A DNA stretch of 64,000 bases from Rapana venosa (GCA_028751875.1 CM054158.1:54519360-54583359), one strand, 5' to 3'. Counted from the stretch's first letter, positions 22,291-33,718 are shown. Notes: generated by a model not told the origin, from the sequence alone. Translations and numbers: made by a program.

Positions 22291-23560
22291 GACTTTCTTG
22301 ATCTGATGAACATACTGCGGTGGATTACACACTGGTTAACATTCCTTCTGTGTCCAGGTTGCTGTTGTCTGCAGAGTTTTACATTCAGTCAGCGTACAAA
22401 GAAATCAATTCCCCCAGCGGGTGGATGTCGTTTACTGATGTCTAGTTTCCCAGGTCACGTCAATGACGACACGTCACTATCGACGTGGGTCGACGTCATC
22501 CACGTTGACACGTGAAAACAGGGTGAAACGCTTCCTGGACACAATACGGACCGTTATTTGCGTCGTGTGTGTCTGTGACACGGGTAAATAGTTGTGACAT
22601 CCAAGCTAAATCAGGGGGATGGTGGGGAAAATATTATCCTGCAGACACTGGTCCACACTGCCCGTAACCTTTCAGGGTTTGTTGCCAACAACTCCACGCC
22701 GCCCACAGACAGATGCCTTGCCCGTGCAGCAAAACCTGGACTGATCTGTCATCGGCTGACTCAATGACTGCTGCCGCTGATGCACACATTAAGCGCAACG
22801 AACTGTCTGTGCCTCTTCGGAAAGACGATTTCTAAAGAGGATGACAACAACATCCCAAGCTGCAATCGCTTACCATGAAAACCAGGGATACTGGACATAA
22901 CTGGGATATGGTGCTGTAAAGAAAGGCAAAAGGGACCTTTGATTTATTGGGAATCTGTCTAAATCCTCCATCCCACTGACAGACGACAGCCAGATATGGA
23001 GAAGACTGAGCAAACTTGGTTCAGCAGACACTTGACAGTGGGGGCGTTTTTTGAAAGCGGGACCTTGACTTTCAGCAACAGACAGAAAAACAAAAGACAT
23101 CGCATTGAAGATCCTGGGTAGCTGGTTTTAAATCTGATGGAAATTCAATAGAAATACTTTTAACAAGTGTCCTGAAGTCTTCTTTTCCGACTTTAGTATC
23201 AACTTGCAAAGATCAGATTTCATGCTTACAGTCCGATCCTGAAACTGTTTTGTGATGCCCCCAAAAATCAGATGCGGGAGGATTTCCCCGTGCTAAAAGT
23301 TGACAAAACCATTGTCATTTTGACTTTCGTCAGCATGACCATACCCTGCAGTTGTCGGCGACTTTGCTGGACAGGTGTGTGAGGGAAATTCCCGTCTCGA
23401 GAGGCACAACCTGATGAGGACAAAGCCCAAACAGAGACCTGCAGCCTGGGCAGCTGAAGCTTCTCACGCAGCTCAAGACAGGAATCAACTTCCAGCATGT
23501 CTCCAACAGACCATGACTGTGAACTCTGAAATGAACGTTGTCCACATCCTGCTCCAATCC
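22291..23560. other. Non-repetitive sequence, no gene identified
   Basis: Balanced-composition sequence that differs from the surrounding repeats. A 47-codon frame at about 22309-22453 (ending in SGWMSFTDV) looks protein-like but has no acceptor site upstream. The region is a candidate for host exons or UTR that need transcript evidence. Confidence 0.35.
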
Positions 23561-23565
23561 ACACA

Positions 23566-24405
23566 ATGCAGGATCACGTCAACGTATTGCGGATTATCTC
23601 AGGGGTCTGTCAGCTCAGGAACACGACTGGCCACCCCACACTGCCAGCATGGAACACCCCTGCTGCAGCCAGGAGACCGAGAATTACAGCTGTGCACAGA
23701 GAGCAGCATGGGCAGGGTCACCCCCACCAAGGCACAGAGCAGCAGAACAGACAGCCTCCAAAACTGACAACACACAGCCCAAACACAGACGTGAGACAGG
23801 GAGTGAAAGAACTCCAAACAGAAGTGACACAGGAAGTGAAAGAAGTCCAAACAGAAGTGAGACAGGAAGTGAAAGCAGTCCAAACAGAAGTGACACAGGA
23901 AGTGAAAGCAGTCCAAACAGAAGTGACACAGGAAGAAAAAGAAGTCCAGGCAGTTATCAGACAGGAAGTGAAAGAAGTCCAGGCAGTTATCAGACAGGAA
24001 GTGAAAGAAGTCCAGGCAGTTATCAGACAGGAGCACGCAGACGTCCAGACAGACAACGGCAACATCAGGACAGAAGAGAAACCGACACAGACCTGTCTCA
24101 GCGCTGACCACAAGAGAGTGCAGACACCAGAGAACACAGCAGCACAGATGGCAGAGACACAGACAACAGAGAACACAGCAGCACAGATGGCAGAGACACA
24201 GACAACAGAGAACACAGCAGCACAGATGGCACAGGCACAGACCCAGGTGCGGCAACTGGAGCGCAGACAGCAGCAGACAGAGGAAAGCGGTGTGACTCCA
24301 GAGGCAAGGCCGGGCAGAGGCCTGGCAACAGGAAGCTCACAGCCAAGAGAAGACAGGGGCGTGGACAACAAACCCCCACCCCTCCTCTGCCAGCGGCAGA
24401 GCTAG
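23566..24405 (+). CDS. Open frame spanning two in-frame minisatellites; product unknown
   Basis: A 279-codon frame. Residues about 80-160 are built from 11-residue units of the form VKEVQTEVTQE, and residues about 190-225 from 13-residue units of the form ENTAAQMAETQTT. The rest is Gln/Thr/Arg-rich. The 11-residue unit could form a coiled coil. Because both repeat periods (33 and 39 bp) are multiples of three, long frames are open in several plus-strand frames and on the minus strand as well, so openness is weak evidence of coding. The flanks of the repeats are also open and have no close stops, which mildly favours a real exon. No known domain is recognised. Confidence 0.28.
   Translation: MQDHVNVLRIISGVCQLRNTTGHPTLPAWNTPAAARRPRITAVHREQHGQGHPHQGTEQQNRQPPKLTTHSPNTDVRQGVKELQTEVTQEVKEVQTEVRQEVKAVQTEVTQEVKAVQTEVTQEEKEVQAVIRQEVKEVQAVIRQEVKEVQAVIRQEHADVQTDNGNIRTEEKPTQTCLSADHKRVQTPENTAAQMAETQTTENTAAQMAETQTTENTAAQMAQAQTQVRQLERRQQQTEESGVTPEARPGRGLATGSSQPREDRGVDNKPPPLLCQRQS
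23790..24054. repeat. 33-bp minisatellite, about eight units
   Basis: Units of the form GTGAAAGAAGTCCAAACAG plus AAGTGAGACAGGAA. The first four or five units carry CCAAACAGAAGTGA; later units carry CCAGGCAGTTATCAGA, so two subfamilies are arranged in blocks. Divergence between neighbours is low. Confidence 0.92.
24130..24247. repeat. 39-bp minisatellite, three units
   Basis: Three nearly identical units containing GAGAACACAGCAGCACAG and ATGGCAGAGACACAGACAAC. Confidence 0.93.
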
Positions 24406-25371
24406 CAGAGAGCCGCCCACCAGACACTGCAGACACACAGAGGACAGGCAGACACCGGCAGAGAGAAGCAAAGGCGGGGGCACAGCGACCCCCCATCACA
24501 GCAGGGAAGACCCAAAGGAAAGGGCCACAGACGTCCTCCCCACGCACTGTCCACGACACGTTTACAAAGACCTGACGGCACGCGGCCTTCACCTTTACAG
24601 CCCCCAGTGTGCGGTTGCCTGCACAGAAGGTAACTCATCCCCGGTGTCCCCGTCTGCTGAAGGAGAGGCACTGACTCCGGGACTAGGTAGCTCATGAGTG
24701 TGTGCTTGAGACGTTGAGGTTGGTGGTGTTGGTGGTGGTGTTGGTGTTGGTGTTGTTTGCGTCATCAATGCTATTGTTGCAGTAGTTATCGTTAAACGTT
24801 CCCCAGCTTAACATCTTGCAGATCACCCAGAATGCGCACCTCTGCTCCCTCCTCTTACCTTGGAATCAGAGTGGGACAGTGCAGCACACTGCCGGTCGAG
24901 GCGGGAGCGTGCATGTAGGCGTTTTCCATCCCCGCACCCCCACCCCCCCCCCCACAACACACACAGGCAGACTGTGCCTTCAGCGGCTGTTGTCCTCTAC
25001 TGGAGAGGACAGGCTGGTGTGCCAAAGGCTTCTTCCTGGCTGAGGACAAGCTCCACACACCCTCACAACACAGCAGCACAAACCCTTTAGTGCAGGCCTG
25101 CCATCTAGCCAACATCCACACCAGGCACAGGCTTTGACCTGGGCCATGGCGTTGTGAAAAAAAACCCTATTACAAACTGTAGGCATGGTTATTAGGGTTT
25201 GCTGCTTGTGATTTTAAGAGAAGAGGATAATTATTGGGGAGAAAAAATGTCTTGCTTTTCCACCTTAAACACACAGAGTATCTTTCTTCCACAAGACTAC
25301 CTTCTGTCTGTTTATGAAAAAGTGTTTTGTTAAACTCGGTGATAAGTTTCTTTCAGCTTAAGCGAAAAGTC
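24406..25371. other. Unassigned sequence
   Basis: GC-rich, AC-rich sequence to about 24700, a short GGTGTT-type repeat at 24715-24760, a C-rich patch at 24935-24955, and AT-rich sequence after 25190. No gene identified. Confidence 0.4.
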
Positions 25372-25450
25372 TCTTCTCTCTCTGTCCCCTCGTCTCTCTG
25401 TCTCTCTGTCTCTCTGTCTCTCTCTCTGTCTCTCTGTCTCTCTCTCTGCC
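25372..25450. repeat. (CT)n/(GTCT)n microsatellite
   Basis: CTCTGT-type units repeated about ten times. Confidence 0.9.
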
Positions 25451-25825
25451 TTCTTTCCTGAAAACACTTTTTCCAAAGAAGCCTAGCAAAACAAAAAACA
25501 TGGGTGTTCAACTCAAACTGCGATTAGTTTTCTTTAAAATGTTTTTGTGTTTTTTTCATAATGCCTCTTTACCGGTTTTTGAATAGATGCAGCACAACGG
25601 GTTGAAGAATTGATCAATTACATCCTCGAATTAATGGACTGATTTGTCCCCTCATTCATTCCGCCATTTCCAAGCATCCCTCAGCTAGCATAGGACTGCC
25701 GTTATGCAGAAGTGACCCTGTGTTCACTGACCTCTCTACGCAGCAGCCACTGGTCAGCCCCAGGCGGACAAGGCATCAGGGCAGGGTGCTCCACACGCTT
25801 CAGAAATCCCTTGTCAGCTCACAGG
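25451..25825. other. No gene seen
   Basis: Unique sequence without an open frame or known motif. Confidence 0.5.
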
Positions 25826-26222
25826 TAGGGGGGGGGGGGGTTTTGTCGGTGCGTGTGTGGCATGTCCCGTTGTTGTTGTTGTTTTCTGCTGCTGCTTGGT
25901 GGGGGTGGTGGTGGTAGTGGGGGGGGTTGGTGGTGGTGGTGGTAGTAAATGGTGGTGGTGATGGTGGTGTAGTGGTGGTGAGGTGATGGTGTAGTAGTGG
26001 TGGTGGTGGTGTAGTGGTGGTGGTGGGGGTGATGGTGGTGGTGATGGTGGTGATAGTGAAGATGGTGGTGGTGATAGTGGTGATGGCGGAGGTGATGGTG
26101 ATAATGATGATGGTGGTGATAGTGATGACGGTGGTGATAGTGATGATGGTGGTGGTGATAGGGTGATAGTGGTGGTGGGGGTGATAGTGATGATGGTGGT
26201 GATAGTGATGGTATTGCAGTTT
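25826..26222. repeat. GGT/GAT trinucleotide-rich array
   Basis: A 10-nt G run at about 25828, then mixed GTG, GTA and GAT triplets for nearly 400 nt, forming higher-order GATGGTGGTGATAGTGATGA-like units. Asymmetric G/T-rich plus strand. Confidence 0.93.
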
Positions 26223-26425
26223 CTGCCACTGTTGCTGCTGTTGCTGCTGTTGCTGATGTTGCTGTTGTTGCTGCTGTTGCTGCTGTTGCTGATGTTGCTG
26301 CTGTTGCTGCTGTTGCTGCTGTTGCTGCTGTTGCTGGGTTGCTGCTGTTGCTGCTGTTGATGGGTTGCTGCTGTTGCTGCTGTTGCTGCTGTTGCTGCTG
26401 TTAATGCTGTTGCTGGGTTGCTGCT
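26223..26425. repeat. (TGCTGT)n hexanucleotide array
   Basis: GCTGCTGTT-type units with two GGGTTGC interruptions and GATG variants. The minus strand reads as a CAG/CAA-type tract, so poly-Ser/Asn, poly-Gln/Leu or similar frames here are artefacts unless expression is shown. Confidence 0.93.
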
Positions 26426-26654
26426 ACTGACGCTGATGCTGTATATTTTGCTGGATGGTTGCTTTGAGTGGTTATGGCTGCAGCGATGTTGGTGGCGATG
26501 CTGAGGCAGCTTCTGTGTCCTGCTTGGAGCGGTTGTTCTTGTGTCAACGTGGTGACAGTCTTGGTGACTGTGGTGGCGAGTTTTCCACACAGGGTGTAGT
26601 GCTTGGTGACTGTCTAGTGCTGTAGCCTATTGACGACATGCTCTGTTTTGTTTA

Positions 26655-26803
26655 GAGGTGCGGAGGAGGACAAGGAGGAGGAGGAGGAGGATGATTTACG
26701 ACTCCCCCTCCCCCTCCTCCTCATCCCCTACCCCCTCCTCCATCTTCTTCTTCTTCTTCTTCTTCTTCTTCTTTCTTCTTCTTCTTCTTTTTCTTCTTGC
26801 TGT
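26655..26803. repeat. (GGA)n and (CTT)n arrays
   Basis: GGAGGA at 26655-26690, CCTC-rich at 26700-26745, and CTT repeats at 26745-26798: purine-rich then pyrimidine-rich on the same strand. Confidence 0.9.
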
Positions 26804-26804
26804 T

Positions 26805-27006
26805 AACAGTACAACCGTGTAATGATATACAGAAAAACAGCCACATAACTGTTCATATCCTAATAAGCAACTGACAGCATCGATATGCATTATTTTTTAA
26901 GAAGAAATATCACTGTCCATATCCTAATGAACAACTGACGACAGTATCACTGTATAATGCTGTAAAGAAAACAGACATATCACTGATATCACTGTCCATA
27001 TCCACA
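26805..27006. repeat. Degenerate tandem repeat of about 65-70 bp, three units
   Basis: Three successive segments share ATCACTGTCCATATCCTAAT-like and AACAACTGAC-like blocks: TGTTCATATCCTAATAAGCA near 26850, CTGTCCATATCCTAATGAAC near 26915, and CTGTCCATATCC near 26995. Confidence 0.75.
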
Positions 27007-27477
27007 CACACTCTCCAACTGGCCCCTAGAGAAGTGAGGTCTTTGACGCCTCGCTCCCCTACGACCTTATAGGTTATGGAACACCTTTACCTTTTACCAG
27101 CACACACAGTATCATTATCTACACACTACCAGCAATACAAGCACTACCCCCCTTCCCCTCTTCCCCCCCCCCCCCCCCCCTGCCCATTGGCCGCCTGGTC
27201 AGTGAAGCAGACGTGCCCAGCATGCAGTGCTGACGGACTGTCCCTGACTGACAGGACCACAGGAGCGGCGGGCACACTGCGGGCAGCGGCCCTTCTCCTG
27301 CCCCCCGGCACCCTGGGGTCAAAGCTAGCCAGCGGTCAGAGGGCCAGCTGAGGCCAGGCCCCAGCCCCCCAGCCCCCCCACACCCGCCCCCCCGCCGCCT
27401 GCAGTGCAGGTGAGGGCTTCACTGCCTCCCCTGCAGCAGCAGCTGTCTGTGGCTGGTGGGCAAGGAGGGGGGGTGCT
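27007..27477. other. GC-rich unique segment with C run
   Basis: A C run at about 27163-27180 is followed by about 280 nt of GC-rich, non-repetitive sequence reaching the polypurine tract. A plus frame at 27076-27351 is open across it but includes the C run and has no recognised domain. It could be an exon or a small CpG-rich element; undecided. Confidence 0.35.
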
Positions 27478-28498
27478 GGGGAGGGAGGGAGGGGAAGGAG
27501 GGAGGGAGGGAGGGAGGGGAGGGAGGGGGAGGAGGAAGGGAGGGGGAGGGGAGGGAAGGGAGGGGGGGAGGGAAGGAGGGAGGAGGGAGGAAAGGGGGGG
27601 AGAAGAGGGGAGGGAGGAGGGGGAGGGGAGGAGGGAGAAGGGAGGGAGGGAGGGAGGGAGGGAGGAGGGAGGGGAAGGGAGGGAGGAGGAGGAGGAGGGG
27701 AGGGAGGGAGGAGGGAGGGAGGGAGGGAGGAAGGGAGAGGAAGGGAGGGAGGGAGAAGGGAGGAGGAGGAGAGGAGAGGAGGGGGGAGGGAGGGATGAGG
27801 GAGAGGAGATGGAAGGGAGGATAAAGGGAAAGGAGGAGAAAGGGAGGGAGAAGGGGAGGGAGGAAGGGAGGAAGGGAGGAGGAGGAGGAGGAGGAAGGGA
27901 GGGAGAAGGGGGGAGGGAGGAAGGAAGGGAGGGAGGGGAAGGAGAAGGAAGGAAGGGAGGGAGGAAGGGGGGAGGGAGAAGGAAGGGGAAGAGAAGGAAG
28001 AAAGGAAGGAGGAAGGGGGTAGGGAGGAAGGAAGGAGGAGAAGGAAGGAATAAAGGGGGTGGAGGGAGGGAGGGAGAGGGGGGGAGGAGAGAGAGAGAGA
28101 AGGGGGAGAAGGAGGAGTGGAGAAGGAGGAAGAAGGGAACAAGGAGAAGAAGGGAGGGAGGGGAGGGGGTGAGGAGGAAAGGGGTTTTGTGGGGGGAGCG
28201 GAGGAGAATGGGGGGGGGGGAGGAGGAGGAAGGTGGGAAAGGAAGCGGAGTCAGTAGGCGGGGCGGGAGGAGGAGAGGAAGGAAGGAAAGGGGGGGAGGG
28301 AGAGGGGAAGGGGAGAATGGGGGGAGGGGGGAAAGGGGGAAGGAAGGAAGGAGGGGGGGGGGAGGAGAGGACGGGTAAGACGGGGGAAGGAGAAGGAAGA
28401 GAGGAAAGGAGGAGAAAAAGAAGGGGGAGGAAGAGGAGGAAGGGAAGGAAGAAGAGAAGAGGAGAAGGGGGGGGAAAGGAGAAGGAAAAGGAAAAGAA
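27478..28498. repeat. Polypurine tract of about 1 kb, (GGGA)n-like
   Basis: The plus strand is purine-only for 317 nt (27478-27794) and almost purine-only to about 28135, with scattered pyrimidines to 28498. Units are GGGA, GGAGG and GGAAGG. The long open frames on both strands (Gly/Glu/Arg or Pro/Ser/Leu) are composition artefacts. Confidence 0.97.
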
Positions 28499-29650
28499 GG
28501 TTGGGGGCGATGACAAATCCCAAAGTAAAAAACATTTTTATACAATCTCAACCACAACCAAAAAACCCCCCAAAACGACAGAAGAAAGTAGAACCTTTAA
28601 TTTAAATTTTAAAATAGGGAATTTCTAATAACAAAAATTGGGGGAAAGAAAAAATATAAACAATTTTGAAAACGAGAAAACCGATACCTTTGGTCAAACC
28701 AAACAGGAACATATGGGCCGATGGGGGAAATGGCAACCCCTTAAAATAGATCTGGGAAAAGGAAATTACAATAATTAAAAAAATAAAAGGGAAAGAAATG
28801 GGGTTTTAAATTAAAAATAGTTAAAATTCGTTAAACTAACAATGGGGAAAAGGAAAAGTGACGAAAGTGAGACAGTGATTCTCCCCATAGTCAAAAGCAA
28901 CTATGACGGTACTCATTTGTCACTTTCCTTTGGGAGGAGGTTCAGATCAGAACTGCCTCTCGCTCCCAAAACTCGGTTCTGTACGCTTCAATTTCACGGC
29001 CTGTCAATGACGAGGAGAAGAAACCAATGGCCAAAAGGATCCCTGCAGAACAAGGCAGACACCTTTCCTTTTCTCATTGGGACTCAAGGATCAGAAGTGC
29101 ACAGGGCCCATTTAGATGATGTAAAGTGAAACATAGGAGAAGTTTTTGGAAGGATAAAGCTTGGGGATGATGACTGTAATGGGTCTGTCACACTGATGCC
29201 CATCAGAAAGGGAAAGACGCTGAGCTGAGACGTACAGAAGAAGAAGAATTTGCAAATGATGAAAAATTGGCCCAAAAAGGGGGATCAGACAGAACAACCC
29301 AGCAAAAGATGCAACTCACAAGCATTTAGTTTCCAAGCCCAAGAGCAGCAGCAGCAACAGCAGCGCCCCAAACAGGGCAGCTACAACGCAGCACAGCAGA
29401 ACAAAACAGAAGCAACGCAAAGCGCAGAACAGGCAGAAACAGCCCAGAAAACGCACAACTGCACGCACCCAAAGGCATCAGACCCGAGCAGCCAGCAAAA
29501 GCAATGCCCAAATGCCGCAACACTGTGCTTTCCTTCACAGTGGTGGGAACAAGGGAAGCAATGACGTCAGTGGCATCACCGGCAGTAATCGACCCAACTA
29601 CCCAACATTCAGAAATGTGATTCAGTAATAAACCCAAAACCCCCCCAAGT
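28499..29650. other. Homopolymer-rich unassigned sequence
   Basis: Frequent A, G and C runs resemble the noisy consensus of the 3.8-6.9 kb LINE. Two plus-strand frames at 28842-29129 and 29250-29564 (the second with a CAG-encoded Gln run) match nothing I recognise. Confidence 0.4.
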
Positions 29651-31254
29651 TAAATCATGATTATGGCAGGGGGGCATACCTGGTAAGCACTGTAAAATGA
29701 TAAAAAGAACAGTCAAAAATAGTAAGACACATCATCAAAAAAATCTTGGCCAACACGACCAGTACCAGTAGCGTCGGTAATTTATCGGTCACATGAGAAA
29801 AAAACACCTTACAAGAACACATGCACATTTGAAGAACCAGTGCCAAAGCCTCATGCAGTTTGACATGAAATGAAAATAGAATTCGACAGCAAAACACAAT
29901 GCAGCTGTTTGTGGAATCTGAAGTAGTTCAACAATGGCAGGGGAGCGGTGTCAAAAGTCACACCGCAAAATGGATCACCCAACTTTTTAAAAGAACAAAA
30001 AATTTACATTTATCACCTTTTTGGCTGCTGCTGATATCATATAAAAGTGCGCGCGCAGCTTCCGTTTGCTTTTGTTTAATTTGTTATTTGTTTTAAATTA
30101 AAAAAGATAATGTTGTTGTAGTTTTGGCAGTATCATTTTGCTTAAAAATTCCCAACAAAGAAAAAGACAGTGTATTACCAGAGCCAAATGTTATCTTCAA
30201 ATTGTTCAGTCTGTAAAAAAATCCATTAAAACATTTTGTTGGATTTGTTTCAACTAATCTTTCAAAAGATGTCATGGTTATTGCACTGAAAGAAAAAAAC
30301 ACTTCCCATACATTTTGTTAAAATGAAAATAAATGTTTATATTAATATTTTTATTTTCTTCTAGATATTATTTTTTAATTGGTAGTGTTAGCTGTTTTAA
30401 GGTTTGTTTTATAAAAGACAGGCCCCCAATTGTTTCGGGGGTCAAATTGTTTTACAATCACAAAAAAAAGAATGTTTCATTAAAACAAAATGTTACTTTC
30501 ATCCTAATATTCTTATTTTTTATTCAAGGGGACGTTTTTAATTGTTTATAATGTTTATTATATTTTTTTATATTATTTTCTGGAAATTTTTTTTTGGGGA
30601 GGGGGATGGGTTTAAGTTTTCAGACAAAAGTAAAATTCTATGCCAAATAACCGTTTACTTTAAAATTGTATTTTTTTCATTAAATATTTTATATATTTTA
30701 TTTGTTTATTTATATATGTTTAGATATTTATTATATTTTTAATATAATATTAATATATTTAAAAAATAAATTTGTTGTATATTTATAAGGCAAAAACCTT
30801 AAACTGGTATGTTATTCACACCAAATAAATCACTCTTCGAAATTCATTTTTTTCCTTGTTTGCTTTTATTTTTTATGGCATGTTTACCTTTTGTTCAGTT
30901 TTGTGTACTTTTTGTGAGGGAACAGTAAACTCGGTACTAAAACTCCCACACTGTCTTTTCTCGACTTGCCGGTACTTGACAGTGTTGAACAATGTTAATG
31001 ATAAAGCAGAGGGGGTGTGGCGTTAGACAGCAAGCTAGAGGCATTGTATGACGCCAAACAATGGCAGCCTGTGGGAGTGGCAGCCCTAAACATGGCCTGG
31101 GGTGTTGGGGTTTCGCTCACAAGGAAAATCCAAAGCATTGTGTTTGGGTTTGTTGAGTTCAAGCAGCTGGCAAGGGGGAAAACCCTGATCAATTTTGTAT
31201 TCTTGTAAAAGGGTTTTGTGCTGTATAGACACTATTGCCCTTCTTCTGGTATAA
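29651..31254. other. AT-rich sequence, no gene identified
   Basis: Increasingly AT-rich with T runs. A less biased island at about 30990-31230 is open on both strands but has no recognised domain. Confidence 0.45.
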
Positions 31255-31461
31255 ATAAATATATAAATATTATATATATAATATAAATATATAAAATTTT
31301 ATTATATATTAAATGCTTTATATAAACATTATTTAATTCTGTAGAATATATATAGGGCTTCATCTGTTGCAGTTGATGTAGGGGCGTATGCCTGTACACA
31401 GTTTGTTAAAGGGGGTTGCTCTCGGGCGATGGTAATTTTATATTATATATATATATAATAA

Positions 31462-31502
<41 letters not shown>
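31255..31502. repeat. (TA)n-rich tracts
   Basis: TA arrays at about 31255-31320 and 31439-31502 flank a short unique stretch. Confidence 0.88.
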
Positions 31503-31505
<3 letters not shown>

Positions 31506-31543
31506 GCATTGTGCGCTTTAATTTGTTTGTTTTTTACAAGATT

Positions 31544-31586
31544 CAGCGCTATATAAATTCCATATATTATTATTATTATTATTAAT
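31544..31586 (+). repeat. Retroelement-like 3' tail with (ATT)n
   Basis: AGCGCTATATAAATTCC followed by a clean ATT repeat. From memory, GCGCTATATAAAT-(ATT)n is a common 3' terminus of short retroelements in marine invertebrates. The body upstream is interrupted by the TA array and cannot be delimited. Confidence 0.45.
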
Positions 31587-32432
31587 TTCTCATTTGTAGT
31601 GTATGTTTATACAAGTATACCGGTTTCTGTGTTTCATTCTTTGCGTGTTTTAGACAGATTGGTGAATTGCTCTTCTCTTTCTTTGCTTGGTGGATTAGGA
31701 AGCTGTTTGTTGAGGTGGCTTTTTGTTTGGCTTTTGGCTCTTTTGTTTAGTGCAGGTGGTGCTTCCTTTTGTGGAGTTTTTTTTTTTTTTGGGGGGGGGT
31801 GGTTGGGTGGGTTTTTTGTTTTGTGTTTGTTTTTAGATGGGTGCTTGGGTTTGGTTTTTAGTTTATTTCTTGGAGGAGGGGTGGTTGTGGTAGTGGTGGT
31901 GGTGGTGGGGGAGGGGGGTATCATTTTCGTTTTTAATTGATGCATTGCAGATTGATGCTCTCCCTGTCTTTGCCTCTTTCTGTCTCTCTCTGTCTGCTTT
32001 GTCACTCTGTCTGTCTCTGTCTCTGTCTCTCTCTTCTCCCTTCCTCTCCCCCTCTTCTCTCTCTCACTCTCTCTCTCTCTCTCCTCCCTTTTCCCTGGCT
32101 TTTTGTTTACTTTGGCTTTATTTGTCTGTTCATTGGTTCGTCTATTTATTCATTAATTTATTTTTCTGTTCATTTATCCATTTCGTGATTATATTTTTCT
32201 AATTAATCTTTCATTCATTCGGTATTTCATCTATCTATTTTGTCACTTTTCCTAATAATTCATCTAGCTCTTTATTTAGAAATCTAACTTATTATTTATC
32301 TATTGCTTAGCTTTTGAAAGCAAACTCCATAAAAAAAATGTTTGTCCATAGTAATGTATGTGTAATGACTTATAGACATTAAGAATATGGGGGAGAACTT
32401 AGCATTAGCTTACCGATTGTACAAAAACACAT
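31587..32432. other. T/G-rich then T/C-rich sequence, no gene
   Basis: T/G-biased sequence to about 31935, including a T run and (GGT)n. CT/CTGT microsatellites follow at about 31960-32085, then AT-rich DNA. The 113-codon hydrophobic plus frame at 31599-31940 is a composition artefact. Confidence 0.55.
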
Positions 32433-32502
32433 ACCTCTCTCTCTCTGTCTGTCGATCTCTCTGTATCTCTGTCTCTGTCTCTGCCTGTCTGTCTGTCTGT
32501 CT
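32433..32502. repeat. (CT)n/(CTGT)n microsatellite
   Basis: CTCTGTCT-type units immediately upstream of the truncated 5' edge of LINE copy 2. Confidence 0.9.
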
Positions 32503-32688
32503 CTCAAATCTAGCTTACTTTACTCAGGCCCTGTGCTGTGAAACGCCCTTCCTGAGTCATTTAGACAACACCAATCATTAACAATCTTCAAAAGTCAGTT
32601 TTTTCATCCATTTGATGCATCAAAAATAGCAAACCACACTTGATCTGTTGGAAACAGATATCCTCCCTTACCTTATACCACATTATCC

Positions 32689-32733
32689 TTCCTCTCTCTC
32701 TCTCTCCCCTCTCTTCCACTCTCTCTCTCTCCC

Positions 32734-32775
<42 letters not shown>

Positions 32776-32791
32776 CCCCTCCCCTCTCTGT
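32689..32791. repeat. (CT)n microsatellite inside LINE copy 2
   Basis: CT and TCCC-type units at the same position in the UTR as the C-run/(CT)n of copy 1 (20701-20741). Confidence 0.9.
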
Positions 32792-32956
32792 ATGGGTGTA
32801 AATGTTGTACTCGTATCTCGTTATTGTGTTACTGAACTGATTTCTACAAATAATTTCCACTATCTTACTTCTTAATATATCTATCTTAACTCTAGGATAT
32901 TGTAACATGTACAATGTTAAATGACAGCGGTGCTAATGATGATGGTGTTGGTGAAT

Positions 32957-33155
32957 TTTTCTTTCTTTTTTTTCTTTTTCTTTTATTCTTTTATATCGAA
33001 GATAATGGAATAAGCACTTATGTGCTTTTTTACATCCAGTACCCGTGTGTATGCGGTTTTGTAAATTTTGTCATCTGTTCCCATCGGCACACAATGGCCT
33101 ACTCTTACGAAAAGCGGAACAGGATTTAACGTGTGCGCAAGATCTTTTGCGTGAA
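32957..33155 (-). mobile_element. SINE-like element, copy 2, inserted antisense in LINE copy 2
   Basis: The reverse complement matches 8338-8512 across the body and tail. On the minus strand the tail is followed by an A/G-rich stretch (AAAAGAATAAAAGAAAAAG-like), the expected 3' end of a retroposed RNA. LINE copy 1 has no such segment: GATGAATT is followed directly by GAAAACTATATTCAATATC near 20905-20920. So copy 1 gives an approximate empty site. Confidence 0.72.
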
Positions 33156-33718
33156 AATGTATGCAATATCATATGGATTGAAAATGTACTGTGTATTCTC
33201 TCTCTCTCTCTCTCGTTCTCTCCCTCCCCCCTCTCTCTCCTTTTATGCTTTTGCTTATTGATTTAGTTGCCGTGTTTACAGTTTGTATGCTGTTGAATGC
33301 TTTATTCAGATTTAATATTTCAGTTTTATTGCGTAAGTTACTGTATTTTTAAAAATTTAGTGAATGTTTAATTCCAATATCTTGTTTTGAGTGTAACAAA
33401 TTTGTATAGCTTAATCAATGTGTAGATCTTTTCTATACAATATAATAAGATATTCGTAAAGATTTAATTTTGGCATTGATGCATGATGTGCCTGCGTGCG
33501 CGCGCGCGCACGTGTGTGTGTACGTGTGCATGGGTGTGTAAATGGCTTTTGCTTAATCTCCTAAGTCTGCTTATATAATATTTGTTTTTGTGTAGTTTAC
33601 TATTGCTGTTGCTATTCCTATAACAAAGTACAATGAATTTGTTGACGTTATCTTTCTGTTAGCCAAAATGATACTATTTACATGGTTTTTTCCCTTTACA
33701 TTATGGCGGTTTTTTTGT

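Noticed and set aside
22309..22453. Terminal exon encoding a 47-residue protein-like segment
   Set aside because: No acceptor site precedes it in frame and there is no homology; kept only as a note in the unassigned region.
25814..26590. 258-codon Ser/Asn/Thr/Pro-rich protein on the minus strand
   Set aside because: Translation of the GGT/GAT and TGCTGT triplet arrays; no non-repeat domain.
27325..28557. 410-codon Pro/Ser-rich and 324-codon Gly/Glu/Arg-rich frames
   Set aside because: Pure composition effect of the polypurine tract, open on both strands.
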